The notes under the pieces were generated by a model that was not told the origin of the DNA, ran no database searches, and worked only from the letters and a program-made list of their open reading frames with translations. The translations under genes and the position numbers were made by a program. A stretch of DNA of 64,000 bases from Marinimicrobium locisalis (lineage in GTDB: Bacteria; Pseudomonadota; Gammaproteobacteria; Pseudomonadales; Cellvibrionaceae): positions 57,050 to 121,049 of the forward strand of contig NZ_JBDLLG010000015.1 in assembly GCF_039822625.1 (NCBI RefSeq), given 5' to 3'. How positions within the stretch are numbered: the first letter of the stretch is position 1; every line of letters begins with the position of its first letter. Shown one piece after another: positions 26,391 through 34,313 of the stretch.

Positions 26391-27536
26391 CTAGGGGGCC
26401 GTGCGGGCGTAATCCGACACCTCGGCGGCCAGCACCACCAAGTGGTAGAGCGTGCTGGCGGGCGCCTTGTCCATGGTCACTTCATCCTCGCTCCCGCGCT
26501 GGTCCACATGGGCGCCGGGCGTGGTCGCGGTCAAGTAATAGGTGAACAGATCGCCAAGGGCCTTTATCGCCCGGCCTTCCGCCTCCGGGTCGCCCTGCCG
26601 GGCGCGCACCAGGTGAGCCTTAATCAACTCGGTCAGCCCCCAGGAGCGGCGAGTGTGCTTCCGGGGTGTGCCGTCCGGCAGCACTTCATCCAGCACCAGC
26701 CCCGAGGGCACCAAGCCGATTTCAAGCCCTTTGCGATAGAGTGCTTCGGTGTAAGCTTCTACCGGGTGACCCGTCAAGCGATGGTACCAGTCCAGCAACC
26801 AGACCCACTCGAACATGTGTCCCGGCTCCACGGGTGCCTGGGCCGGGGCGTGTTTTAGCTGCCAATCCTCCTCAAAGAATTCAAACAACACTTCCCGCTC
26901 GGAACTGAAGAAGCGGGTCTGAAACAGGGCAAAGATTTCCCCGGCGCGAGCCAACCACCGGCCCTCGCCACTGGCTTCGTACAACGCCATCATGGCTTCA
27001 AACAGGTGCATGTGCGGGTTTTGGCGGCGCCATGGGTAGTCGTAATCCCCCTCGATCCAGCCGCCGTGGATGGAGCCGAAGCGACGGTCCAGGTGAGCGA
27101 TCAGGCGCTCTGCTCCTGCCAGGTAAGCGGTGTCGCCGAAGGCCCGGTAACACCAGGCATAGGCCAGCAGAAAGAAGGCGTGATCGTACAGGTCCTGCTT
27201 GTGGTCAATGACCTCGAAATCCGGGCCCATCAGGTGGGTAAAACCGCCGCCGGCGCTTGGGTGGGCGGTGTGATCGTGTACAAAACTCATGAGCTGACGT
27301 GCCACGGCCTCGCCATCGCACCAGCCGCGGTGGTGAGCAAACGCAAAAGAGAACGCCTGGCGAGCCTGCACCCGGACCCGGATTTTGGAGTCCAGGTCAA
27401 TGCCGCCATCGGCGTTCAGAGCTTCGTAGTGCCCACCCTGCTCCGGGCTCAGGCCCAACCGCTGCCACAGGGGCAAGGCCTCTTGGGTAATCCAGCGTTC
27501 CAGCCGCTCGGCGGCGTCCTTGATGGTGTCGGTCAT
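26391..27536 (-). CDS. AGE-family D-mannose isomerase (or 2-epimerase)
   Basis: The 381-residue (alpha/alpha)6 barrel of the N-acylglucosamine 2-epimerase superfamily has PEQGGHYEALNADGG, VQARQAFSFAFAHHRGW, YPWRRQNPHMHLFEAMMALYE and PGHMFEWVWLLDWYHRL. This is closer to mannose isomerases and YihS than to cellobiose epimerases. It probably converts free mannose to fructose in the cytoplasm, linking mannan breakdown to glycolysis. ATG 27536 is preceded by GGAAGA; the in-frame TTG at 27551 overlaps that site and is not favoured. Two LacI-type operators lie 235-315 bp upstream. It converges with the LacI gene. Confidence 0.85.
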   Translation of the reverse strand: MTDTIKDAAERLERWITQEALPLWQRLGLSPEQGGHYEALNADGGIDLDSKIRVRVQARQAFSFAFAHHRGWCDGEAVARQLMSFVHDHTAHPSAGGGFTHLMGPDFEVIDHKQDLYDHAFFLLAYAWCYRAFGDTAYLAGAERLIAHLDRRFGSIHGGWIEGDYDYPWRRQNPHMHLFEAMMALYEASGEGRWLARAGEIFALFQTRFFSSEREVLFEFFEEDWQLKHAPAQAPVEPGHMFEWVWLLDWYHRLTGHPVEAYTEALYRKGLEIGLVPSGLVLDEVLPDGTPRKHTRRSWGLTELIKAHLVRARQGDPEAEGRAIKALGDLFTYYLTATTPGAHVDQRGSEDEVTMDKAPASTLYHLVVLAAEVSDYARTAP

Positions 27537-27770
27537 ATCCAGTTCTTCCAACCTTTGGTTAAACGGTTTGTCTCTTACTGATCACTCCGGCGGGAGCAGT
27601 AGTGTAACCGTCCTCCGCCACAAGGGGTACCCGGGCCGCCTTCGGAGGTCCCAATAAAATGCCCCGACTGCCGAGCAGCCGGGGCCAAGGGGTACAACAG
27701 CTTGGGTAAAAGCTCACTGTACACAGCCGCCCATCCTGACGGTGTTCACAGCAGAGTTGGCTGAGGCAAA

Positions 27771-27784
27771 TGTAACCGGTTAGG
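27771..27784 (-). promoter_or_regulatory. LacI-type operator, proximal site before the mannose isomerase gene
   Basis: TGTAACCGGTTAGG shares the TGTAACCGGTT core with the other three sites. No good -35 element accompanies it, so it may be an auxiliary operator. Confidence 0.65.
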
Positions 27785-27821
27785 CATTAATGCCGCCGAC
27801 ACCCGTCTCAGCCATGAAAGG

Positions 27822-27850
27822 ATTGTGCTCAATTTTGTAACCGGTTTCAA
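27822..27850 (-). promoter_or_regulatory. Promoter and LacI operator of the mannose isomerase gene
   Basis: On the minus strand TTGAAA (27850-27845) and CACAAT (27827-27822) are separated by 17 bases. The near-palindrome TGTAACCGGTTTCA (27836-27849) overlaps the -35. With the site at 27771 the spacing is 65 bp centre to centre, close to six helical turns, which would suit looping by a dimer of dimers. Confidence 0.7.
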
Positions 27851-27899
27851 GCCTTTTGTTCGTTTTCTGGAACCAGTTCGCAATTTTAGAGGGGGCCTA

Positions 27900-28080
27900 A
27901 AAAGAAAAAACCGGGCTGCAAAAACAGCCCGGTAAAACATGGAGAGAACAAAAGATACAACCAAAACAACGTCTACCAAGACACACAGCTCTGTCTGGAG
28001 GTCGCACAGGGTAGTTGCAACCGGATGAGAGCCCAGAAAGGGGATGGCCTCTCACCACACCACGGACATTGCTTATGGTA
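27900..28080 (-). ncRNA. Candidate small RNA with own promoter and terminator
   Basis: A gene-free interval of about 700 bp holds, on the minus strand, a near-consensus sigma-70 promoter (28116-28087), about 170 transcribed bases, and a strong rho-independent terminator (27932-27904). The predicted RNA contains a stem TGAGAG...CTCTCA near 28050-28022 and a pyrimidine-rich stretch TTTTGTTCTCTCCATG just before the terminator, which is complementary to purine-rich ribosome-binding sites. No convincing reading frame spans it. The layout is that of an Hfq-type trans-acting sRNA, but I recognise no known family. A leader for the mannose isomerase gene is less likely because the terminator intervenes. 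Confidence 0.6.
27904..27932 (-). terminator. Terminator of the candidate small RNA
   Basis: On the minus strand CCGGGCTG, loop TTTTTG, CAGCCCGG, then TTTTTTCTTTTT. It is a strong intrinsic terminator. Confidence 0.9.
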
Positions 28081-28086
28081 ATAATG

Positions 28087-28116
28087 ATTATAAGACCGGA
28101 TTTGCGATATTGTCAA
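28087..28116 (-). promoter_or_regulatory. Sigma-70 promoter of the candidate small RNA
   Basis: TTGACA (28116-28111) and TATAAT (28092-28087) on the minus strand are exact consensus hexamers 18 bases apart. The start should fall near 28080. Confidence 0.75.
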
Positions 28117-28246
28117 GGTGACAATAAAAGATTTCAGCGGCATTCCCGCAAACCGCTGAGGCGGCTTGATAGCCCCGCAGGCCTCATTCTCAGTGGCTTT
28201 CGGGAAGCGCCTTCGGGAAGGGGGCCGGGGTTCAACCGGCCAGGGG

Positions 28247-29116
28247 TCAGTGAAACCTTCCCAGCAACGCCTCCACGTCGGCGGCGTTAAATACGTAATG
28301 CTGGTTGCAGAACTGGCAGTCGATATCGATTTTGCCCTCTTGCTCTTCCAACAGGTGCTCCACCTCCTCCTGGCCGAGTGACAGCAACGCATTGGCGCTG
28401 CGCTCACGCGAACAGCTGCATTTGAACCGGAGTTTGCCGGGCTCAAACAGCCTCAGTTGATATTCATTGAACAGGCGGTAAAGCAAGTCGGCGTGGGGCA
28501 GCTCTAGCAGCTCCTGCGGGGTAACCGTGCTCGCCAGGGTGCCCAGGGTTTCCCAGTGGTCCCGGTTCTTGTCCGGGTCCGCGTTCTTCTGGCTGGGCAG
28601 CACCTGCAGCATCAGGCCCGTGCAGGTTTTCTCCCCGGTGGCAAACCACAGGCGGGTTTTCAGTTGCTCCGACTGCAGGAAGTAATGCTCCAGGCAATGG
28701 GCGAGACTGTCGCTGTCCATCGGCACCACTCCCTGATAACGCTCGCCCCGCTCCGGCTCAATGGTAATGGCCATGATGCCCTTGCCTAGAAGCTGCCCCA
28801 CGCCGCGCCCCTGGGGCCGGTCGTTGGCGTCGGCCAGGCGGATAATGCCACGCAGGTCCCGGTGGTGATTACACTCGGCCATTACCATGCTGACCGGTCC
28901 GTCCCCCTGAGCCTGCAGGCTGATCATGCCGTTGAATTTCAGGGTGCTGGACAGCAGCGCCGCCGCCGTGAGGCACTCGCCCAGCAGCTCGCGCACGCCA
29001 TCGGGGTAGGGGTTATTGTTCATCACCTGTTGATAGCTATCCTCCAGGGTGACGATTTCACCCCGGATGTCACATTCATCGAACAAAAAACGGTGCAGTA
29101 AGTCGTTGTCGGGCAT
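28247..29116 (-). CDS. hslO: Hsp33 redox-regulated chaperone
   Basis: The 289-residue cytoplasmic chaperone is activated by oxidative unfolding. The C-terminal zinc centre is intact: CSCSRE near residue 233 and CQFC near 264, matching the CXC-X27-32-CXXC pattern. The N-terminal domain begins LHRFLFDECDIRGEIV. It follows hslR and yrfG on the same strand, as in many gammaproteobacteria. The stretch between hslR and its ATG contains a 19-bp tandem repeat that could alter its translation initiation region. pckA, often nearby, is absent. Confidence 0.97.
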   Translation of the reverse strand: MPDNDLLHRFLFDECDIRGEIVTLEDSYQQVMNNNPYPDGVRELLGECLTAAALLSSTLKFNGMISLQAQGDGPVSMVMAECNHHRDLRGIIRLADANDRPQGRGVGQLLGKGIMAITIEPERGERYQGVVPMDSDSLAHCLEHYFLQSEQLKTRLWFATGEKTCTGLMLQVLPSQKNADPDKNRDHWETLGTLASTVTPQELLELPHADLLYRLFNEYQLRLFEPGKLRFKCSCSRERSANALLSLGQEEVEHLLEEQEGKIDIDCQFCNQHYVFNAADVEALLGRFH

Positions 29117-29134
29117 GGAGTCTCGCTACTTTTC

Positions 29135-29229
29135 TAGGGGTCTCGTTACTGGCTAGGGGTCTCGTTACTGGCTAGGGGTCTCGTTACTGGCTAGGGGCCT
29201 AGTTACTGGTTAGGGGTCTAATTGCTGGC
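29135..29229. repeat. Five tandem copies of a 19-bp repeat at the hslR-hslO junction
   Basis: TAGGGGTCTCGTTACTGGC occurs three times exactly (29135, 29154, 29173), followed by two diverged copies (29192, 29211); a degraded partial copy precedes them. The array contains the hslR stop codon and the last codons of that gene and ends 19 bp before the hslO start. Confidence 0.9.
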
Positions 29230-29614
29230 GCTGGAAACGGTGAATCTGGCGCCGCTCTTTTTTGTTGGGGCGGTGGTCGCTAATGATTTGGCCCGCCAGG
29301 CCCCCGGCCTTGCGCTGAGCGGCACGCTCTTCGCGCTTGGCGATGCTTTCGGGGGTTTCTTCATACAACAGCTGCGCCTCGGGCGCGCCCCGGCGCTTGT
29401 CGGACAGCGCTTTGACTAACACGGTTTTGTCGTCGTAGCCCTGGCGGATAGTCAACATCAGCCCAGTGGTAAGCTCTTTACTGGGCTTGACGCGGTGGCC
29501 ATCGCACTGGACCTTGCCCCCCTCCACCGCCTGCTTGGCTAGGTTGCGGGTTTTAAAAAAGCGGGCGGCCCAGAGCCACTTATCAACGCGGACTTTATCC
29601 AGTGTGTCACTCAT
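29210..29614 (-). CDS. hslR: Hsp15 ribosome-associated heat shock protein
   Basis: The 134-residue protein has an S4 RNA-binding domain at residues 8-70 (VRVDKWLWAARFFKTRNLAK, VNG-like turn GGKVQCDGHRVKPSK). Hsp15 binds stalled 50S subunits that carry nascent peptidyl-tRNA. It overlaps the yrfG stop by four bases (ATGA) and precedes hslO. Its last codons lie in the 19-bp tandem repeat, so the C-terminal residues (LDP) may vary with repeat number. Confidence 0.95.
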   Translation of the reverse strand: MSDTLDKVRVDKWLWAARFFKTRNLAKQAVEGGKVQCDGHRVKPSKELTTGLMLTIRQGYDDKTVLVKALSDKRRGAPEAQLLYEETPESIAKREERAAQRKAGGLAGQIISDHRPNKKERRQIHRFQRQQLDP

Positions 29615-30279
29615 AGGGTTTTCGGCAGCTCTGACGGCGTAATTTCGTCGAAATGGTGAATTGCGGGGTATTCCTCAATCATGCGCTCCTCCTGACTGTC
29701 CGGTTGGTGGATGCACAGCAGGTGACGAATACCATAGTCTCTGGCCGCCTCCAGCACGCGGGGCGTATCGTCCACAAACAGCGTGCGCTCCGGGTCAAAG
29801 GGCTCGCGCTCATTCAGGCGCTCCCAGAAGCGTTGGGACTCCTTGGGTTCACTCAGCTCATGGGAGGAAATGATACCATCGAGCCACCGGTCAATGGCGG
29901 TTTCTTCCAGCTTGAGGGAGATGCTCAAGGGGTGGGCGTTAGTGACCAGCAGCCGACGTTTGCCGTGGGCCTGCAAGCGCGTGAGAAACGTCTCCACATG
30001 GGGGCGAATCTGGATTTTGTGGCGAATTTCCTCTTTAAGCGCGCGAATATCCACCGAAAGGGACCGGGACCAGTGCTCCAGACAGTACCACTCCAGGGTA
30101 CCCTGGCGTGCTTCAATCTGGCCCAGCAACGCCTCGCGCGCCGCGGCCTGATCCAGCGAGTGGATTTCCGCGTAGCGCTTGGGCAGATGGGTCAGCCAGA
30201 AATAGGTGTCGAAATGGAGGTCCAACAAGGTACCATCCATATCGAGTAACACGGTGTCGATCGCTTGCCAGTTGATCAT
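29611..30279 (-). CDS. yrfG: GMP/IMP 5'-nucleotidase YrfG (HAD family)
   Basis: The 222-residue HAD phosphatase has motif I LLDMDGTLLD (residues 11-20), motif II VTNAH, and motif IV FVDDTPRVLEAA. Family members dephosphorylate GMP and IMP. Gene order yrfG-hslR-hslO is conserved in gammaproteobacteria. It is divergent from nudE, whose start lies 30 bp away, so their promoters overlap. Confidence 0.93.
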   Translation of the reverse strand: MINWQAIDTVLLDMDGTLLDLHFDTYFWLTHLPKRYAEIHSLDQAAAREALLGQIEARQGTLEWYCLEHWSRSLSVDIRALKEEIRHKIQIRPHVETFLTRLQAHGKRRLLVTNAHPLSISLKLEETAIDRWLDGIISSHELSEPKESQRFWERLNEREPFDPERTLFVDDTPRVLEAARDYGIRHLLCIHQPDSQEERMIEEYPAIHHFDEITPSELPKTL

Positions 30280-30309
30280 TGCCGGGAACAGCCTTTACAG
30301 CGGAGTTTG

Positions 30310-30867
30310 ATGTTCAGTATGCCCAGAAAACCCGAGATATTAAAGCGTCACACCGTGGCCCGCAGCCGTCTCTTTCGTGCCGACGAGTTGCTCCTTCGCT
30401 TCAGCAATGGGGAGGAGCGGGTGTATGAAAAACTGTGCGCCGGGGGCCCCGGGGCCGTGTTAATGGTGCCGATCATGGACGATGGCAAGGTGGTGATGAT
30501 TCGCGAGTACGCCGCCGGCATTCACGACTACCACCTAGCCCTGCCCAAGGGAGCCGTGGATAAGGGGGAGGAGCCCCTGGAGGCCGCCAACCGGGAGCTG
30601 AAAGAGGAAATCGGCTACGGCGCACGGGAACTGCACTTTCTCAAGCGCATGCACCTCTCGCCCGCCTATATGGAGCATGGTATCAACGTAATTCTGGCCC
30701 GGGGCCTGTACCCGGAACGCCTGGAAGGCGACGAGCCCGAGCCCATTGAGGTGGTGCCCATGGCCTTTGACGACCTGCTCAGTTTGGTGGGAATGGACGA
30801 AGTCTGTGAGGGGCGCAGCATTGCCGCCCTCTTCTATGCCAAAGCCTGGCTCGACAAGCAAGGCTGA
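30310..30867 (+). CDS. nudE: ADP compounds hydrolase NudE (Nudix)
   Basis: The 185-residue Nudix hydrolase begins MFSMPRKPEILKRHTVARS. The Nudix box is intact, starting GAVDKGEEPLEAA and ending RELKEEIGYG. NudE cleaves ADP-ribose, NADH and Ap3A-type ADP compounds. ATG 30310 has CGGAG four bases upstream; ATG 30319 is a second option. The nudE-yrfG divergent pair is typical of gammaproteobacteria. Confidence 0.93.
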   Translation: MFSMPRKPEILKRHTVARSRLFRADELLLRFSNGEERVYEKLCAGGPGAVLMVPIMDDGKVVMIREYAAGIHDYHLALPKGAVDKGEEPLEAANRELKEEIGYGARELHFLKRMHLSPAYMEHGINVILARGLYPERLEGDEPEPIEVVPMAFDDLLSLVGMDEVCEGRSIAALFYAKAWLDKQG

Positions 30868-31022
30868 GCCGACGCTTTTCCAGCGCAAACGCCTTATAAC
30901 CGCCAATGTCGACTAATGCGCCAAACCCGGTTTTTGGGAACTAAACAGTCTAGCGGGACACAGAACTAGTACTCCCTTTTGGGCTATGCTAGACCGACAT
31001 GGAACTGACAAGGAGACACCCC

Positions 31023-31232
31023 ATGACCCGACCCAACCACGCTTTCAGTGCAAACCTGAAGGGAACCGAGCAACTGCGGGAAAAACTGGTGGGAGAAATC
31101 ACCCGGTTCGAGCGCCAATTGGGCGCCCTAAAAAGCAGTGATGAACCGGTGGACTTCAGCATGATGCAAACCTACAAAGAGCTGATTCACTCCCGTCGGG
31201 AGATGCTGGGGCAACTGCCCCCCGCCTTCTGA
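31023..31232 (+). CDS. Small conserved-looking protein, unknown function
   Basis: The 69-residue hydrophilic, mostly helical peptide (NLKGTEQLREKLVGEITRFE, MMQTYKELIHSRREML) starts with ATG preceded by AAGGAG and ends before a clear terminator, so it is a well-formed single-gene unit. I do not recognise a family and see no signal peptide or metal motif. Codon use fits its neighbours. Confidence 0.7.
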   Translation: MTRPNHAFSANLKGTEQLREKLVGEITRFERQLGALKSSDEPVDFSMMQTYKELIHSRREMLGQLPPAF

Positions 31233-31258
31233 CCGTTGCGGTTCCCCCCGTCCGATTT

Positions 31259-31288
31259 GGGCGCTCACCTTCCGGTGGGCGCCCTTTT
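31259..31288 (+). terminator. Rho-independent terminator
   Basis: GGGCGCTCACC, loop TTCC, GGTGGGCGCCC, then TTTTCTTT. It closes the small gene at 31023-31232. Confidence 0.9.
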
Positions 31289-31379
31289 CTTTGTCTGCCA
31301 GCCCAAGCGCGAGCTACCCCTGGGCACAAAACTCGTTATACTGGCCGCGGCTAAAAACAACATCGACAAGGAGTAATTC

Positions 31380-31697
31380 ATGCTTTTGAGCAACCTCGAA
31401 ATCGTCCCGGGCCGCAAGGTCAAAGAACACCTGGGGCTGGTACAGGGTAGCACCGTGCGCGCCAAGCACGTAGGGCGCGATATCGCCGCCTCGTTCAAGA
31501 ACGTGTTCGGCGGCGAGCTGAAAGGCTACACCGACCTGCTCAATGACTCCCGCCAGGAAGCGATTAAGCGAATGGAGGAACAAGCGCAGGCCATTGGGGC
31601 CAACGCCGTGCTTAATATCCGGTTCTCTACCAGCTCGCTTACCCAGGGGGCGGCCGAACTGTTTGTGTATGGCAGCGCCGTTATCCTAGAGGATTAA
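31380..31697 (+). CDS. YbjQ family protein
   Basis: The 105-residue cytoplasmic protein of the YbjQ/DUF74 family has the typical pattern: LSNLEIVPGRKVKEHLGLVQ, then GGELKGYTDLLNDSRQEAIKRM and GANAVLNIRFSTSS. The fold is a pentameric 'heavy-metal-binding-like' domain with no firm function. AAGGAG precedes the ATG. A second YbjQ protein follows after a 3-bp gap, then an M48 protease, all apparently in one operon. Confidence 0.92.
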   Translation: MLLSNLEIVPGRKVKEHLGLVQGSTVRAKHVGRDIAASFKNVFGGELKGYTDLLNDSRQEAIKRMEEQAQAIGANAVLNIRFSTSSLTQGAAELFVYGSAVILED

Positions 31698-31700
31698 GCC

Positions 31701-32180
31701 GTGGGCGCTCTGATCACTTTGCAGTTTCTTCTCCCCCTACTACTCGCGTTGCTCCTGTTGGCCACCGGCTACTTTTCAGGGCGCTACCTGGAGCGTAAAC
31801 ATTACGAGCGCATCATTGCCGAGGAGACCCGGCCGGGCCAGGTGATGGTCTTCCCATCACGGCTACCCCCACCGAGCCTCTCCCCGCCGCAAAGCGCTCT
31901 GGTCATGGGCTCGGTGGTGATTTCCGTAGATTACTTCAAGCGCTTTATCGCCACGCTGCGCATGCTGGTGGGCGGTCGGCTGAACAGCTACGAGTCCTTG
32001 CTCGACCGAGCCCGCCGGGAAGCCCTGCTGCGGATGCGGGCCGAGGCGCAAGCGATGGGCGCCAAGCAGGTGTTCAACGTGAAGTACGAAACCGCCGTTA
32101 TCGCCGGCCGAGGCGCACAGGGTCAGGTGGGTTCAATGGAAGTGCTGGCCTACGGTACCGCTCTGATCGGGCAGGACTAA
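31701..32180 (+). CDS. Membrane-anchored YbjQ family protein
   Basis: The 159-residue protein has an N-terminal membrane helix (LQFLLPLLLALLLLATGYFS), a linker, and a YbjQ domain from about residue 65 (GSVVISVDYFKRFIATLR, GRLNSYESLLDRARREALLR, GAKQVFNVKYET). It starts with GTG at 31701 behind GAGGA. Its stop overlaps the next ATG (TAATG), so it is translationally coupled to the M48 protease gene, hinting at a shared envelope role. Confidence 0.88.
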   Translation: MGALITLQFLLPLLLALLLLATGYFSGRYLERKHYERIIAEETRPGQVMVFPSRLPPPSLSPPQSALVMGSVVISVDYFKRFIATLRMLVGGRLNSYESLLDRARREALLRMRAEAQAMGAKQVFNVKYETAVIAGRGAQGQVGSMEVLAYGTALIGQD

Positions 32181-32992
32181 TGGGCTACCGAAACCCCCAG
32201 CCGCCGGAAGGCATCAACTACGTGAAGAAGGGCTGGCAGAGGGACTTTGTTCTGCTGGTAGGGGGTTTCTTCGCAGGCCTGGCCCTGCTGCTCTGGCTGA
32301 TGATGCTCGCCCTGGGCTGGTCGGCCCGCTGGATTCCGTTCAGTTGGGAACAGGCCCTGAGCAGCTCCTTGCAACAACCCTCTGACCCCGATCAGCGCCT
32401 GACTTACCTGCAAACCCTCGCCAATGACCTCGCGCGAGCGGGTGGCCTGGACGAGTCGATGCGCATTACGGTGCATTACCAGAAGAGCGAGGCGGTCAAC
32501 GCCTACGCCAGCCTCGGCGGCCATGTATTTATTCTTCAGGGGCTGCTGGATGAGGTGAAAACCGAGCAGGGCCTGGCTTTTGTGTTGGCCCACGAAATTG
32601 CCCATGTGCAACACCGACACCCACTGAAAGCGACTATCCGGCAACTGGGCTTCGGGGTCATCATGGGGCTGGTGTTTGGCAACACCAATGTCGCCCAGCT
32701 TGCCGGCGCCGGCGGGCAAATTGCCATGCTCAACTACTCCCGCGACCTGGAGCGCGAGGCGGATGCCTGGGCGCTGAGAGCCTTACAGAACCACTACGGC
32801 CACGTCCAGGGAGCCGATGCCCTGTTCCAGTGGCTGGCGCAAGAGAAGGCGGATCAAGCCCCGCTTGAGTGGCTTTCCAGCCACCCGGATGTCGCCGCGC
32901 GGATCGACCGGCTAGAGGACATCAGCCGCGAACAGGGCTACGCCACGCAAGGCTCCGTGACCCCTATCCCCGACTGGCCTGCTTCCCACTAA
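32180..32992 (+). CDS. M48-family membrane metalloprotease
   Basis: The 270-residue protein has a transmembrane helix near residues 25-50 (FVLLVGGFFAGLALLLWLMM), then a gluzincin domain with the zinc motif HEIAH (His138 region) and the third ligand in LEREADAWA near 190. GGHVFILQGLLD precedes the active site as usual. Members such as YggG/LoiP and HtpX-like enzymes take part in envelope protein quality control. It is coupled to the two YbjQ genes. Confidence 0.9.
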   Translation: MGYRNPQPPEGINYVKKGWQRDFVLLVGGFFAGLALLLWLMMLALGWSARWIPFSWEQALSSSLQQPSDPDQRLTYLQTLANDLARAGGLDESMRITVHYQKSEAVNAYASLGGHVFILQGLLDEVKTEQGLAFVLAHEIAHVQHRHPLKATIRQLGFGVIMGLVFGNTNVAQLAGAGGQIAMLNYSRDLEREADAWALRALQNHYGHVQGADALFQWLAQEKADQAPLEWLSSHPDVAARIDRLEDISREQGYATQGSVTPIPDWPASH

Positions 32993-33015
32993 CCACGGCG
33001 GCTCGTGGCTGGGAT

Positions 33016-34068
33016 TTACGTTTTCAAGCTCTTCATATCAATGACAAAGCGGTATTTTACATCACCTTTTTTCATACGCTGGTAGGCGCTATTGATATCC
33101 TGCATGTCGATCATCTCGATATCGCAGGTGATGTCGTGCTCGGCGCAGAAATCCAGCACTTCCTGGGTTTCCGGCATGCCGCCGATGAGCGAGCCGGCCA
33201 GAACGCGCCGGCGCATCACCAGGCCTCCGGCCTGCAGGGCGGGCTCCACCGGATCCAACAGGCCGACAATGATGTGCACCCCATCGAACGTCAGACAGTT
33301 AATGTACGGGTTCAGATCGTGCTGAACGGGCACGGTATCAAGCAGGAAGTCGAACGTCTCGGCCGCGGCCTCCATCTGCTTTTCGTCGGTGGAGATGACA
33401 ACGTGGTCCGCGCCCTGCTTTTTCGCCTCGGCCACTTTGGACTCTGAGCGGGTAAAAATAGTGACCTCCGCCCCCAGCGCCTTGGCGAACTTCACCCCCA
33501 TATGGCCGAGGCCGCCCATGCCAATCACCCCGACCTTGTCACCAGGCTTAACACCGTAGTGTTTGAGCGGAGAGTAAGTGGTAATACCGGCACAGAGAAT
33601 AGGGGCCGCACTGGCAGGGTCTAGTTTGGCGGGGACCTTCACAACGAAGCGGTCGCTGACCACGATGTGGCTGGAGTAGCCGCCGAAGGTGATGCTTTGA
33701 TCGTGTCGGTCCTCACCATTGTAGGTGGCCACAAACCCCTCCTTACACATCTGTTCAAGGCCGGACTCGCAGGCGGCGCACCCTCGGCAGGAGTCCACCA
33801 TGCAGCCAACGCCCACTAAATCTCCCACTTTGTAAGCACTCACTTTCTCACCGACGGCGGTCACCCGGCCAATAATCTCATGGCCCGGCACCACGGGAAA
33901 CTGCGTCATACCCCAGTCGTTTTCAACAAAGTGAATATCCGTGTGGCAGACGCCGCAGTAGTCGATATCGATCGCCACATCGTCCGGACGGAGCGCACGG
34001 CGCTCGATATCATACGGCGCCAAGGGACTGGCTTCGGATTGGGCGGCGTAGGCGTTCACTGTGGCCAT
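33016..34068 (-). CDS. Zinc-dependent NADP(H) alcohol/aldehyde dehydrogenase (YahK/CAD type)
   Basis: The 350-residue medium-chain dehydrogenase has catalytic zinc ligands in CGVCHTDIH (Cys near 39) and PGHEIIGRV, the structural zinc Cys cluster (DSCRGCAACESGLEQMC) and the nucleotide fold GVIGMGGLGHMGVKFAKALG. It resembles E. coli YahK, which reduces a broad range of aldehydes with NADPH. The gene stands alone, convergent with the M48 operon, and its physiological substrate cannot be told. Confidence 0.93.
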   Translation of the reverse strand: MATVNAYAAQSEASPLAPYDIERRALRPDDVAIDIDYCGVCHTDIHFVENDWGMTQFPVVPGHEIIGRVTAVGEKVSAYKVGDLVGVGCMVDSCRGCAACESGLEQMCKEGFVATYNGEDRHDQSITFGGYSSHIVVSDRFVVKVPAKLDPASAAPILCAGITTYSPLKHYGVKPGDKVGVIGMGGLGHMGVKFAKALGAEVTIFTRSESKVAEAKKQGADHVVISTDEKQMEAAAETFDFLLDTVPVQHDLNPYINCLTFDGVHIIVGLLDPVEPALQAGGLVMRRRVLAGSLIGGMPETQEVLDFCAEHDITCDIEMIDMQDINSAYQRMKKGDVKYRFVIDMKSLKT

Positions 34069-34313
34069 AGGGTCTTCTCCTGAGCGAAATGGATGATCAG
34101 TACTCTACTATGCGTAAGACAGCTCAGCACTGGATCATTCAATAACTCCTCCTCTTTGCCTATCATTGAACAGACCACTGCTAGCGCGGCCGTCCAACCT
34201 CAAGGGCCACGGTGGGGGTTTCCAGCAATCTGCCAACCCTCAGGCAAACTGTTACACTTTAAACAAGGAACACGCCGGGGCCACGCCCCCATCAACGCCG
34301 GGAACGGGATACT

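Noticed and set aside
27746..27979. Open frame of 77 codons overlapping the candidate small RNA
   Set aside because: It crosses the terminator and LacI operators and lacks a ribosome site.
29135..29229. Possible CRISPR array
   Set aside because: The copies are adjacent without spacers and only 19 bp long, so it is a tandem repeat.
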